Below are positions 17,238-26,251 of a stretch of 64,000 bases of DNA, one piece after another. The stretch lies in NCBI RefSeq assembly GCF_009380215.1, contig NZ_WHUG01000001.1, positions 1-64,000 of the forward strand, read 5' to 3'. The notes under the pieces were generated by a model. The model did not search any database and had not been told where the DNA came from. It was given only the letters and a program-made list of their open reading frames with translations. Source of the stretch: Rugamonas aquatica. GTDB lineage: Bacteria > Pseudomonadota > Gammaproteobacteria > Burkholderiales > Burkholderiaceae_D. A program made the position numbers and the translations under genes. Every line of letters starts with the position of its first letter. Position 1 is the stretch's first letter.

Positions 17238-18122
17238 TTATTGCAGCAAGGACATAACCAGGGACGACGTGCTGTTCGATTGTTTCAACATGGCGGTACC
17301 AGCTTGCAGCAGCATCTGGCTGGAGGTCATGTTCGACGATTCAGCGGCGAAGTCGGTATCCATGATACGGCCAGTTGCAGCTTTGGTGTTGGTCGAAATG
17401 TTCGACAAGTTGTTGTAGATGTGGTCCAGACGGTTAGCGGCTGCACCCAGCGACGAACGGATCGAACCGACTGCGTCCAGCGCGTCGGAGATGTTCTTGA
17501 TCGAGGTGCCTGCAGCGGTAGCACCGGCTGCCTGGTTGGCGCCCGATACTTCGGCGCCGGCGGTTGCCGATGGGGTGGTGTACTGGGCGCTGACGGCGGT
17601 CAGTGCGTTTTCCAGCGTGGTGCCCATGTCGGTGCTCAGGTCAACGGTCATGGTTTCGGTTTTGCTGGCGCCGATCTGGAACTGCATCGAACCGGCGATG
17701 GTGCCGCCTTTCAGCAGAGCTTGGCCGCCGAAAGTGGTGTTGTTCATGATGTTGTTCAGTTCTTTACCCAGTGCATCGTATTCCGATTGCAGAGCGGTCT
17801 GGTCGGTGGCGGAGGACGATTGGTCGGCTGCCTGGGTGGCCAGATCTTTCATGCGAACCAGCATGTTGGTGACTTCGTCAAACGCGCCTTCGGCGGTTTG
17901 CAGCATCGAGATCGAGTTCTGGGTGTTGCGCATGGCCATGGCCATACCGCTGGTCTGTGCTTTCAGACGGGTTGCAATTTGCAGGCCCGCAGCATCGTCC
18001 ATGGCCGAATTGACACGGAAACCGGTGCTCAGGCGGGTCTGCGAGTTCGACAGCGCCATCTGGGTGCGGGAGATCGAGTTCTGTGCGGAAAGGGCCGCAG
18101 CGTTAGTGTGAAGGCTCAGCAT
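17238..18122 (-). CDS. fliC: Flagellin (short, lateral-type)
   Basis: 294 residues. The conserved D0/D1 ends are present: MLSLHTNAAALSAQNSISRT and DDAAGLQIATRL at the start, and a C-terminus ending AMLKQSNSTSSLVMSLLQ. The central variable part is small (about residues 140-215), with no D2/D3 insertions. The opening MLSxHTN resembles lateral flagellins as remembered. An AGGAG ribosome site precedes the ATG. The 291 bases upstream to the ETF-QO gene show no convincing sigma-28 or sigma-54 promoter. Codon usage is less GC-extreme than in the neighbours, as is common for a highly expressed gene. Confidence 0.95.
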   Translation of the reverse strand: MLSLHTNAAALSAQNSISRTQMALSNSQTRLSTGFRVNSAMDDAAGLQIATRLKAQTSGMAMAMRNTQNSISMLQTAEGAFDEVTNMLVRMKDLATQAADQSSSATDQTALQSEYDALGKELNNIMNNTTFGGQALLKGGTIAGSMQFQIGASKTETMTVDLSTDMGTTLENALTAVSAQYTTPSATAGAEVSGANQAAGATAAGTSIKNISDALDAVGSIRSSLGAAANRLDHIYNNLSNISTNTKAATGRIMDTDFAAESSNMTSSQMLLQAGTAMLKQSNSTSSLVMSLLQ

Positions 18123-18413
18123 GAAATAACTCCTGGTAGGTGGATTCAGTTCGGAGCAACGGATCCTTTGTGCTCTCCCAAGTACAAGACGACCATATCT
18201 GGGAGGACATTAAATGCTTTGTGGAAATTTCTAAAATATTTTCTAACGGGGACCCGGTAAAGCCCATTCCAGCCCGGTGTGCGGCCTTTCCACGGCTCGA
18301 TTATGGTCCGGTTTTGCGATGTTGGCACAAAAAAAGTGTTCCAAATTGTTCCCCGGATAAAAAAACAGCGCGTCCCGGAGGACGCGCTGTGGTGATTTTG
18401 TTGCTTTTCAGTC

Positions 18414-20090
18414 TTACATATTTGGATAGTTCGGGCCGCCGCCGCCTTCCGGCGTCACCCAGACGATGTTCTGGGTCGGATCCTTGATATCGCAGGTCTT
18501 GCAGTGCACGCAGTTCTGGGCGTTGATCTGCAGGCGGTCCGCGCCTTCGTCGGTCTTGACGAATTCGTAGACGCCGGCAGGGCAGTAGCGCGCTTCCGGA
18601 CCGGCGTACTGGGCCAGGTTGACATCCACCGGCACGCTCGGATTTTTCAACGTCAGGTGGATCGGCTGGTCTTCGGCGTGGTTGGTGTTGGAAATGAACA
18701 CCGACGACAGGCGGTCGAAGGTCAGCTTGCCGTCCGGCTTGGGATAGCTGATCGGCGCGAACTGCGACGCCGGTTTCAGGCATTCGTGGTCGGCGTGGCT
18801 GTGGTGCAGCGTCCATGGCGCCTTGCCGCGGAACACCAGCTGGTCGATGCCGGTCATCAGCGAACCGAGGTACAGGCCCTTGTTCAGCCAAGGCTTGACG
18901 TTGCGCGCCACGTGCAGTTCTTCATGCAGCCAGGATTTTTCAAACGCGACCGGGTAGGTGGCCAGCTCATCGTGCTGACGGCTGGCGCCCAGCGCTTCGA
19001 ATACCGACTCGGCGGCCAGCATGCCGGACTTGATCGCCGCGTGGCTGCCCTTGATGCGGCTCATATTGAGGAAGCCGGCGTCGCAGCCGATCAGCGCGCC
19101 GCCCGGGAAGACCAGCTTGGGCAGCGATTGCAGGCCGCCGGCGGTGATCGCGCGGGCGCCGTAGGAAATGCGCTTGCCGCCCTCGAAGAAGGTCTTGATG
19201 GCCGGGTGGGTCTTGTAGCGCTGGAATTCCTCGTACGGCGACAGATAAGGATTCTCGTAGTTCAGGCCGACCACGTAGCCGACCATGACCTGGTTGTTTT
19301 CCAGGTGGTACAGGAAGGAGCCGCCGTAAGTCTTGCTGTCCAGCGGCCAGCCGGTGGTGTGGACCACCAGGCCGGGCTGGTGCTTGGCCGGATCGATTTC
19401 CCACAGTTCCTTGATGCCGATGCCGTAGGATTGCGGATCCTTGCCCTTGTTCAGGTCGTACTTGGCCATCAGCTGCTTGCCCAGGTGGCCGCGCGCGCCT
19501 TCGGCGAACAGCGTGTACTTGCCGTGCAGTTCCATACCCAGCTGGAAGTCCGAGCCGGCTTCGCCGTCGCGCTTGACGCCCATATTGCCGGTGGCGACGC
19601 CCTTGACGGAGCCGTCGTCGTTGTACAGGATTTCAGCGGCAGGGAAGCCCGGGAAGATTTCCACGCCCAGCGCCTCGGCCTGCTGGCCCAGCCAGCGCAC
19701 CACGTTGCCCAGCGAGATCACATAGTTGCCGTGGTTTTCAAAACAGGCCGGCAGCAGGAAGTTCGGGGTCTTGATGGCCTTGGTTTCGGTCAGGAACAGC
19801 ACGCGGTCTTCGGTGACTTCGGTGTTGAGCGGCGCGCCTTTTTCCTTCCAGTCTGGGATCAGCTCGGTCAGGGCCTTCGGGTCCATCACCGCGCCGGACA
19901 GGATGTGGGCGCCCAGTTCTCCGCCTTTTTCCAGCACGACGACCGACACTTCCTGGCCTTTTTCCGCGGCCAGTTGCTTGATCTTGATGGCCGCCGACAA
20001 GCCCGCCGGGCCGCCGCCGACGATCACGACGTCATACTCCATCGCGTCGCGCGGACCGTACTGTTCTACTAGATTTTGTGGCTGTGTCAT
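18414..20090 (-). CDS. Electron transfer flavoprotein-ubiquinone oxidoreductase
   Basis: 558 residues. There is an N-terminal FAD-binding GGGPAGLSAAI motif near residue 26 and a C-terminal 4Fe-4S ferredoxin-like part with CPAGVYEF and NCVHCKTCDIKDP. The enzyme passes electrons from ETF (fed by acyl-CoA and other dehydrogenases) to ubiquinone at the inner membrane. Length matches the family and all iron-sulphur cysteines are visible. It is a single gene, divergent from the SDR gene at 20295. Confidence 0.95.
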   Translation of the reverse strand: MTQPQNLVEQYGPRDAMEYDVVIVGGGPAGLSAAIKIKQLAAEKGQEVSVVVLEKGGELGAHILSGAVMDPKALTELIPDWKEKGAPLNTEVTEDRVLFLTETKAIKTPNFLLPACFENHGNYVISLGNVVRWLGQQAEALGVEIFPGFPAAEILYNDDGSVKGVATGNMGVKRDGEAGSDFQLGMELHGKYTLFAEGARGHLGKQLMAKYDLNKGKDPQSYGIGIKELWEIDPAKHQPGLVVHTTGWPLDSKTYGGSFLYHLENNQVMVGYVVGLNYENPYLSPYEEFQRYKTHPAIKTFFEGGKRISYGARAITAGGLQSLPKLVFPGGALIGCDAGFLNMSRIKGSHAAIKSGMLAAESVFEALGASRQHDELATYPVAFEKSWLHEELHVARNVKPWLNKGLYLGSLMTGIDQLVFRGKAPWTLHHSHADHECLKPASQFAPISYPKPDGKLTFDRLSSVFISNTNHAEDQPIHLTLKNPSVPVDVNLAQYAGPEARYCPAGVYEFVKTDEGADRLQINAQNCVHCKTCDIKDPTQNIVWVTPEGGGGPNYPNM

Positions 20091-20294
20091 GGTCTGTTCT
20101 TATAGTGGTCAATAAGGAGGGAAGAAAATTTAAGCACGAGTGTGCTTCTTTTTCGTCCGAAATGCAATGTGGGCGCCATTTTGAGGGACATTATTAGACA
20201 CTGCAATCTAATACTGGCAATTTGTGTAATCATAACGAGACGACAGCCTGGCTGTCGGCAATTCGTCACTTATACCAAACACTAGGAGTAGCTC

Positions 20295-21071
20295 GTGGGC
20301 ATAGAAGTTAACTTTGAGGGAAAAATTGCGCTGATCACCGGCGCCTCCAGCGGTCTCGGAGCCCGGTTTGCCAAAGTGCTGGCCCAGGCCGGCGCCCAGG
20401 TGGTGCTGGCGTCGCGCCGCACCGAGCGCCTGAAGGAATTACGCGCCGAAATCGAGGCCGACGGCGGCGCCGCCCATGTGGTCAGCCTGGACGTGACCGA
20501 CTACGCCAGCATCAAGTCGGCCATCGCCCATGCCGAGACCGAGGCCGGACCGATCGACATCCTGGTCAACAACTCGGGCGTGTCGACCACCCAGCGCCTG
20601 GTCGATGTCACGCCGGAAGACTACGCTTTTGTCATGGACACCAATCTGCGCGGCGCCTTCTTCGTGGCCCAGCAGACCGCCAAGCGCATGATCGCGCGCG
20701 CCAAGGGCGACCCGGGCAAGCAGCACCGCATCATCAACATCGCCTCGGTGGCGGGCTTGCGGGTGCTGCCGCAGATCGGCGTGTATTGCATGAGCAAGGC
20801 CGGCGTGGTGCAGATGACCAAGGCCATGGCGGTGGAGTGGGGCAAGTACGGCATCAACACCAACGCCATCTGCCCGGGCTATATCTCGACCGAGATCAAC
20901 GAGGAATACTTCGCCAGCGAACAGGGCCAGAAGCTGATCAATATGCTGCCGCGCAAGCGTCCGGGCAAGCCGGAAGACCTGGACGGCCTGCTGTTGCTGC
21001 TGGCCGGCGAGGATTCCAGCTTCATCAACGGCGCGATTATTTCGGCCGATGACGGCATGACCGCAACGTAA
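20295..21071 (+). CDS. Short-chain dehydrogenase/reductase (SDR)
   Basis: 258 residues from a GTG start with AGGAG nine bases before. The SDR cofactor motif TGASSGLG is at residues 15-22; NNSG follows at about 93; Ser (NIASVAG) and YCMSK complete the catalytic site. It resembles the FabG-like group that accepts 3-hydroxyacyl or secondary alcohols, but the substrate cannot be read from sequence. It stands alone between ETF-QO and the PAS-LuxR gene; a role in fatty acid or alcohol oxidation feeding ETF-QO is only inference. Confidence 0.88.
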   Translation: MGIEVNFEGKIALITGASSGLGARFAKVLAQAGAQVVLASRRTERLKELRAEIEADGGAAHVVSLDVTDYASIKSAIAHAETEAGPIDILVNNSGVSTTQRLVDVTPEDYAFVMDTNLRGAFFVAQQTAKRMIARAKGDPGKQHRIINIASVAGLRVLPQIGVYCMSKAGVVQMTKAMAVEWGKYGINTNAICPGYISTEINEEYFASEQGQKLINMLPRKRPGKPEDLDGLLLLLAGEDSSFINGAIISADDGMTAT

Positions 21072-21075
21072 CAGC

Positions 21076-21636
21076 TTAGAGTTGGAGGCCGACCAGCTTG
21101 TGGACCAGTTCCGACGAGGTGGCGGCCGAGAACTTGCGCATCAGCTTGGCGCGGTGCATTTCCACCGTGCGCGGGCTGAGGTCGATCTGGCGGGCGATGG
21201 TCTTGCTGGTCTTGCCTTCGACCAGCAAGGCGGCGATTTCGCGCTCGCGCGGCGTCAGCTCGGCCGTGACCGGGCGTTTTTCGCTGACATCCTCGAAGGT
21301 CCAGATGCCCGGCCCCAGCGGCTCGGACGCCTTCATCGAATGGCCGGTGACGTGGCACCAGAACAATTCGCCGTTGGCGCGGCGCATGATGCGCTCGTCT
21401 GAATAGCGGCCCTTGGCGTTCATGATGGGGATGATGCGGTCGCCGGTGCGCAGGAACTCGTCCATGGTCGGGTACAGCACCAGGAAGGACAAGCCCTCCA
21501 GCTGCGCGCGGGTGTGGCCGAACATCGCGGCCAGCGCCTCGTTGCAGGACTGGATGACGCGGTTTTCCGAGATGCACATGCCGACCGGCGCGTGCAGGAA
21601 AATGGATTCGTAATCGATGACCGGAGCGTTGTTCAT
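21076..21636 (-). CDS. PAS domain LuxR-type transcriptional regulator
   Basis: 186 residues. Residues ~10-115 form a PAS fold (NRVIQSCNEALAAMFGHTRA ... GELFWCHVTGHSM), and residues ~125-186 a LuxR/GerE DNA-binding domain (LTPREREIAALLVEGKTSK then RTVEMHRAKLMRKF). It is divergent from the 3-oxoacid CoA-transferase genes, so these are its likely targets; the ligand is unknown. It ends four bases from the SDR stop on the other strand. Confidence 0.88.
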   Translation of the reverse strand: MNNAPVIDYESIFLHAPVGMCISENRVIQSCNEALAAMFGHTRAQLEGLSFLVLYPTMDEFLRTGDRIIPIMNAKGRYSDERIMRRANGELFWCHVTGHSMKASEPLGPGIWTFEDVSEKRPVTAELTPREREIAALLVEGKTSKTIARQIDLSPRTVEMHRAKLMRKFSAATSSELVHKLVGLQL

Positions 21637-21764
21637 GTGTGGGGGCGGCAGGTAGTTCTACGGTATTGTGCTTTTGATTTGCGTATTCTATGCTGAGACG
21701 CCTCGTCGCTAGTGCATTTAACAATGTTAGCAACGGATTTAGCAACAAACTATAAGGGACACCC

Positions 21765-22463
21765 ATGAATAAAATCTATCCTGACGCCGCCGCCGCGCTG
21801 GCGGGCGTCGTACAAAACGGGCAAACCATCGCCGTCGGCGGCTTCGGCCTGTGCGGCATTCCCGAGGCACTGATCGGCGCGCTGCGCGATTCCGGCGTCA
21901 CCGGCCTGACCGCGATCTCCAACAACGCCGGCGTGGACGGCTTCGGCCTCGGCCAGCTGCTGGAAACCCGCCAGATTAAAAAAATGATCGCTTCCTACGT
22001 GGGCGAAAACAAAGAGTTCGCGCGCCAGTACCTGGCCGGCGAGCTGGAGCTGGAATTCACGCCGCAAGGCACGCTGGCCGAGAAGCTGCGCGCCGGCGGC
22101 GCCGGCATCCCGGCCTTCTTCACCAAGACCGGCGTCGGCACCATCGTCGCCGAGGGCAAGGAAATCCGCGAATTCGACGGCGAGCAATATGTGATGGAAC
22201 GCAGCCTGGTGGCCGACGTGGCCCTGGTCAAAGCCTGGAAGGCCGACAAGGCCGGCAACCTGGTGTTCCGCAAGACCGCGCGCAACTTCAACCCGAATGC
22301 CGCGATGGCCGGCAAGATCACCATCGTCGAAGTCGAGCAGCTGGTGGAAATCGGCGAGATCGACCCGGACGCCGTGCATCTGCCGAGCATCTTCGTGCAC
22401 CGCATCGTGGTCAACGCCACGCCGGAAAAACGCATCGAGCAGCGCACCGTGCGCGCCAACTAA
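21765..22463 (+). CDS. scoA: 3-oxoacid CoA-transferase subunit A
   Basis: 232 residues, beginning MNKIYPDAAAALAGVVQNGQ, with the family CoA-binding stretch VGGFGLCGIPEALI and later KIITxVEVEQLVE-like KITIVEVEQLVEIGE. It forms a heteromer with subunit B, moving CoA from succinyl-CoA to acetoacetate (or a similar 3-oxo acid). An AAGGGA ribosome site precedes the start. It is 21 bases from the subunit B gene. With 3-hydroxybutyrate dehydrogenase nearby, this indicates ketone-body or PHB-derived acetoacetate use. Confidence 0.94.
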   Translation: MNKIYPDAAAALAGVVQNGQTIAVGGFGLCGIPEALIGALRDSGVTGLTAISNNAGVDGFGLGQLLETRQIKKMIASYVGENKEFARQYLAGELELEFTPQGTLAEKLRAGGAGIPAFFTKTGVGTIVAEGKEIREFDGEQYVMERSLVADVALVKAWKADKAGNLVFRKTARNFNPNAAMAGKITIVEVEQLVEIGEIDPDAVHLPSIFVHRIVVNATPEKRIEQRTVRAN

Positions 22464-22484
22464 GAACAACGGAGAACACATATC

Positions 22485-23135
22485 ATGGCATGGACTCGTG
22501 ACGAAATGGCCGCGCGCGCGGCGAAGGAATTGCAGGACGGTTACTACGTCAACCTCGGCATCGGCTTGCCGACGCTGGTGGCGAACTACGTACCGGCCGG
22601 CATGGAAGTGTTTCTGCAATCGGAGAACGGCTTGCTGGGCATCGGCCCGTTCCCGACCGACGATGAAGTCGACGCCGACCTGATCAACGCCGGCAAGCAG
22701 ACCGTGACGGCGCTGCCCGGCGCGGCCTACTTCAGCTCGGCCGACTCGTTCGGCATGATCCGCGGCGGCAAGATCAACCTGGCGATCCTGGGCGCGATGC
22801 AGGTGTCGGAAAAAGGCGATCTGGCCAACTGGATGATCCCGGGCAAAATGGTCAAGGGCATGGGCGGCGCGATGGACCTGGTGGCCGGCGTCAAGCGGGT
22901 GGTGGTGCTGATGGAGCACGTCGCCACCGCCAAGGACGGCTCGACTTCGCACAAGCTGCTCAAGCAATGCGACCTGCCGCTGACCGGCGTCGGCGTGGTG
23001 GACTTGATCGTCACCGACCTCGGCGTGATGGAAGTGACCGACAAGGGCTTGAAGCTGACCGAGCTGGCGCCCGGCGTCACCAAGGCGCAGATCCAGGAAG
23101 CGACCGGCGTGGAGCTGGATACCTCGGCCGTGTAA
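22485..23135 (+). CDS. scoB: 3-oxoacid CoA-transferase subunit B
   Basis: 216 residues. The catalytic glutamate motif [12 protein letters not shown] is at about residues 46-57, preceded by [13 protein letters not shown]. The C-terminal half contains the [20 protein letters not shown] and GMGGAMDLV segments of the family. It is paired with subunit A in a two-gene operon ended by a strong terminator. Confidence 0.95.
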   Translation: MAWTRDEMAARAAKELQDGYYVNLGIGLPTLVANYVPAGMEVFLQSENGLLGIGPFPTDDEVDADLINAGKQTVTALPGAAYFSSADSFGMIRGGKINLAILGAMQVSEKGDLANWMIPGKMVKGMGGAMDLVAGVKRVVVLMEHVATAKDGSTSHKLLKQCDLPLTGVGVVDLIVTDLGVMEVTDKGLKLTELAPGVTKAQIQEATGVELDTSAV

Positions 23136-23154
23136 AGCTGGATTCGCAAGCAAC

Positions 23155-23181
23155 AAGGCACGCCGCGGCGTGCCTTTTTTT
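23155..23181 (+). terminator. Intrinsic terminator after scoB
   Basis: A perfect palindromic stem, AAGGCACGCCG / CGGCGTGCCTT, ends in a run of seven T. It lies 20 bases past the stop. Confidence 0.92.
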
Positions 23182-23201
23182 ATGCGGCCGGCGCAGCGTT
23201 T

Positions 23202-23840
23202 TCATTCACGGCGGCGGGCGATGGTTTTCCAGATCGCGTCCATATGCCGCTTGTAGGCGGCGTTGGCTGGTTGCAGCAGGGCGGCGTCGTATTGCCGCTT
23301 GCCTTGCAGCGCAGGCGCGTGGTCGTGAAACTCCAGCTCGCCGCGTATCGCCAGCTTGGTGGCGCCTTCGCGCAGGATCACCTTGACGGTGGAATAGTCG
23401 ACGCCGCCGCTGCAAAACAGTTTATACGGTATGGTGACTTCACTACGGCCGTCGTGGTTCAGGTCGGTGATGCTGATGTCGGAGAGGAAGAATTCGGCGT
23501 TGTGGTCCAGGATGGGGCAATCGACATTGTCGCGCACGGTCCACTCGACCCGCCAGCGCCCATCCCTGTTGCCGTAATAGGTGGCGGCCAGTTCGAGATA
23601 GTCTTCGTCGCTGTCGGCATTTTGCATTTGCGAGGGGCCGGCCTTGCGGCTCAGCACCAGCAGATGTTCGCCGTCGCGGTCGTCGACGCGCCTGGCCTCG
23701 ACCAGCTTGCCGCTATAGGCGACGTGGCGCGCGGCCAGATAAGCCGCGTCGACCTTGGGCGCCGGCTCGGCGGCGCCGGCGATGCCGCAGCCCAGCCATA
23801 GCAGGGCGGCGGTCTTGATGCGCAGGGAGTTGGGTTTCAT
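23202..23840 (-). CDS. Exported protein of unknown role (surface polysaccharide-type M949 family-like)
   Basis: 212 residues from the ATG at 23840, which gives a clean signal peptide (KTAALLWLGCGIAGA). The mature part is beta-rich and contains DLNHDGRSEVTIPYKLFC, a calcium-loop-like DxNxDG motif found in a family annotated as surface polysaccharide biosynthesis proteins. The ORF could extend ten residues further upstream, but then the signal peptide would be spoiled. It sits after the dctA terminator and is probably transcribed separately. Function not known. Confidence 0.6.
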   Translation of the reverse strand: MKPNSLRIKTAALLWLGCGIAGAAEPAPKVDAAYLAARHVAYSGKLVEARRVDDRDGEHLLVLSRKAGPSQMQNADSDEDYLELAATYYGNRDGRWRVEWTVRDNVDCPILDHNAEFFLSDISITDLNHDGRSEVTIPYKLFCSGGVDYSTVKVILREGATKLAIRGELEFHDHAPALQGKRQYDAALLQPANAAYKRHMDAIWKTIARRRE

Positions 23841-23855
23841 GCCTTGAATATATAT

Positions 23856-23893
23856 GAAAACGCCCCGCAAGCCGTTGTGCGGCGTGCGGGGCG
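23856..23893 (-). terminator. Intrinsic terminator after dctA
   Basis: On the minus strand, 9-bp arms (CGCCCCGCA / TGCGGGGCG) enclose a 15-base loop and are followed by TTTTC. It lies 20 bases past the dctA stop. Confidence 0.75.
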
Positions 23894-23912
23894 CGGGTCG
23901 GGCGATGGCTGG

Positions 23913-25217
23913 TCAGTGCGCGTGGCGCGTCAGCGGCTGCAGGTCGGGATCGGTCACGGTCGAGCCGGGATTGTTCAGCTCCTTGTGCAGCGTGTCATGG
24001 TTCAGCTCTTTTTCCCAGTGCGAGACCACCACCGAGGCCACGCCGTTGCCGACGAAGTTGGTCAGCGCGCGGCATTCGCTCATGAAGCGGTCGATGCCCA
24101 GGATCAGCGCCATGCCCGCCACCGGGATGGTCGGCACGACGGCCAGCGTCGCCGCCAGCGTGATGAAGCCGGCGCCGGTGATGCCCGATGCACCCTTCGA
24201 GGTCAGCATCGCCACGCCGAGGATGGTCAGTTCCTGCGTCAGGGTCAGGTCGGTGTTGGTGGCCTGGGCCACGAACAGGGCGGCCATGGTCATGTAGATG
24301 TTGGTGCCGTCCAGATTGAACGAGTAGCCGGTCGGAACCACCAGGCCGACGACGGACTTGGAGCAGCCCAGGCGTTCCAGCTTGGTCATCAGCGAAGGCA
24401 GGGCGCTTTCCGACGAGCTGGTGCCCAGTACGATCAGCAGTTCTTCCTTGATGTAGGCGATGAACTTGAAGATCGAGAAGCCGGTCAGGCGGGCCACGGT
24501 GCCCAGCACCACTACCACGAACAGGCCGCAGGTCAGGTAGAAGCAGCCCATCAGCGTGGCCAGCGGTTTCAGCGAGGCGATGCCGTATTTGCCGATGGTG
24601 AAGGCCATCGCGCCGAACGCGCCGATCGGGGCGACTTTCATGACGATGCCGACCACGCCGAAGATGGCCGACGACAGGTCGTCGATCAGCTTGGTGACCG
24701 GCTTGCCGCGCTCACCCAGCAGCGACAGCGAGAAACCGAACAGGATGGCGATCAGCAGCACTTGCAGGATGTCGCCCTTGGCGAAGGCATCGATCACAGT
24801 GTTCGGGATGATGTTCATCACGAAGTCGATGGTCGACTGGTGCTTGGCTTTTTCGGTGAATTCGGCGATGGACTTGGTGTCGAGCGTGGCCGGGTCGGCG
24901 TTGAAGCCGGCGCCTGGGCGCACGATGTTGGCGACGAACAGGCCGATCACCAGCGCGAAGGTGGAGACCACCTCGAAGTACAACAGCGCCTTGCCGCCGA
25001 CGCGGCCGATCTTTTTAACGTCCTGCATGCCGGCGATGCCGGAGACCACGGTGCAGAAAATCACCGGCGCGATGATCATCTTGATGAGCTTGATAAAGCC
25101 GTCGCCAAGCGGTTTCATCGCGACGGCGTCGGATGGGTAGAAGATGCCTAGCAGGATGCCGCAGGCGATGGCGAACAACACCTGCACATAGAGAATTTTG
25201 TAGAACGGCTTTTTCAC
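23913..25217 (-). CDS. dctA: C4-dicarboxylate transport protein DctA
   Basis: 434 residues from GTG at 25217, chosen because GAGGAG lies a few bases before it and the protein then starts [17 protein letters not shown] as in the family. Two ATG codons at 25250-25253 would add 12 residues. DAACS-family symporter features seen: eight helices, a serine-rich loop ([17 protein letters not shown]), [15 protein letters not shown], and [10 protein letters not shown]. It imports succinate, fumarate and malate with protons or sodium. A hairpin covers the ribosome site (separate entry). Confidence 0.95.
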   Translation of the reverse strand: MKKPFYKILYVQVLFAIACGILLGIFYPSDAVAMKPLGDGFIKLIKMIIAPVIFCTVVSGIAGMQDVKKIGRVGGKALLYFEVVSTFALVIGLFVANIVRPGAGFNADPATLDTKSIAEFTEKAKHQSTIDFVMNIIPNTVIDAFAKGDILQVLLIAILFGFSLSLLGERGKPVTKLIDDLSSAIFGVVGIVMKVAPIGAFGAMAFTIGKYGIASLKPLATLMGCFYLTCGLFVVVVLGTVARLTGFSIFKFIAYIKEELLIVLGTSSSESALPSLMTKLERLGCSKSVVGLVVPTGYSFNLDGTNIYMTMAALFVAQATNTDLTLTQELTILGVAMLTSKGASGITGAGFITLAATLAVVPTIPVAGMALILGIDRFMSECRALTNFVGNGVASVVVSHWEKELNHDTLHKELNNPGSTVTDPDLQPLTRHAH

Positions 25218-25219
25218 GG

Positions 25220-25248
25220 GGTCTCCTCGCGTTTCTGGTGAGGAGACC
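25220..25248 (-). promoter_or_regulatory. Inverted repeat sequestering the dctA ribosome site
   Basis: Perfect 9-base arms, GGTCTCCTC and GAGGAGACC, are separated by 11 bases. In the dctA mRNA the downstream arm contains the GAGGAG ribosome site directly before the GTG start, so folding would hide it. This could be a translational switch or a DNA operator; if translation starts at the ATG pair upstream it would lie within the coding region. Confidence 0.45.
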
Positions 25249-25271
25249 ATCATCCGTCAAAATATCAGACA

Positions 25272-25305
25272 TCACTATTGTGGTTAACCGCATTCACAAC
25301 TGTGA
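25272..25305. promoter_or_regulatory. Imperfect dyad upstream of dctA
   Basis: TCACTATTGTG and CACAACTGTGA form an inverted repeat matching at nine of eleven positions with 12 bases between. It is 55-90 bases before the dctA start, in an AT-rich gap between bdhA and dctA. It is a candidate operator; no regulator can be named. Confidence 0.3.
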
Positions 25306-25322
25306 TATCTCTTATGTAAGAC

Positions 25323-26117
25323 TTATTGAGCGACCCAGCCGCCGTCCATATTCCATGCCACGCCGCGCACCTGTTTCGCGGCGTCGCTGCACAGGAACAC
25401 GGCCAGCGCGCCCAGCTCTTCCGGCGTGACGAATTCGCCGGATGGCTGCTTGTCGGCCAGCAGCGCTTTCTTGGCGTCCTCGTTGCTGATGCTGTCCTTG
25501 GCGGCGCGGGCGTCGACCTGTTTCTGCACCAGCGGCGTCAGCACGAAGCCGGGGCAGATGGCGTTGACGGTGACGCCGGTGGTGGCGGTCTCCAGCGCGG
25601 CGGCCTTGGTCAGCCCGATCAGGCCATGCTTGGCGGCGACATAGGCCGACTTGCCGGCCGAAGCCACCAGCCCGTGGGTGGACGCCAGGTTGATGATGCG
25701 GCCCCAGTTGTTGGCGCGCATGCGCGGCAGCACCAGCCGCGACGTATGGAACGCAGAAGTCAGATTGATGGCGATGATGGCGTCCCATTTCTCGACCGGA
25801 AAGTCTTCGACATTGGTCACGTGCTGGATGCCGGCGTTGTTGACCAGCACATCGACGCCGCCGAACTTGTCGCCGGCGAAGGCGATCATGTTCTCGATCT
25901 CGGCCGGCTTGGACATGTCGGCGTTGTGATACGCGACCTGCACGCCGAATTCCTTGGCCAGGTCAACTTGCAGTTGGGCGATCTCGGCGGCGTCGCCGAA
26001 GCCGTTCAGCAGCACGTGGGCGCCTTCTGCCGCCAGCGTGCGGGCGATGCCCAGGCCGATGCCGGAGGTGGAGCCTGTCACCAGCGCCGTCTTGCCGCTC
26101 AAAGTCTTGTTTGCCAT
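25323..26117 (-). CDS. bdhA: D-3-hydroxybutyrate dehydrogenase
   Basis: 264 residues. The SDR cofactor motif TGSTSGIGLGIA begins at residue 15; NNAGIQHV, NLASTHGLVAS, the catalytic YVAAKHG and the C-terminal LFLCSD-like VFLCSDAAKQVRG...MDGGWVAQ match BdhA closely. It oxidises (R)-3-hydroxybutyrate to acetoacetate with NAD+, which the scoAB products can then activate. An AGAGGA ribosome site precedes the ATG. It is upstream of dctA on the same strand but separated by ~100 AT-rich bases. Confidence 0.92.
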   Translation of the reverse strand: MANKTLSGKTALVTGSTSGIGLGIARTLAAEGAHVLLNGFGDAAEIAQLQVDLAKEFGVQVAYHNADMSKPAEIENMIAFAGDKFGGVDVLVNNAGIQHVTNVEDFPVEKWDAIIAINLTSAFHTSRLVLPRMRANNWGRIINLASTHGLVASAGKSAYVAAKHGLIGLTKAAALETATTGVTVNAICPGFVLTPLVQKQVDARAAKDSISNEDAKKALLADKQPSGEFVTPEELGALAVFLCSDAAKQVRGVAWNMDGGWVAQ

Positions 26118-26251
26118 AGTGTCCTCTGGAGGGTTGGAGATTAAAGTCCTGCTGCGCTACACTTCGGTAGGATTTTAAGCGTAACGCCCGGTAAAATGGT
26201 ATTTCTGAACATCATTACATAAAACACTATAAAAACCACCAAGGAAGCCGC

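Noticed and set aside
18123..18413. Sigma-28 promoter for flagellin
   Set aside because: Best match (GACCATAA-like near 18301) has no -35 at the right distance.
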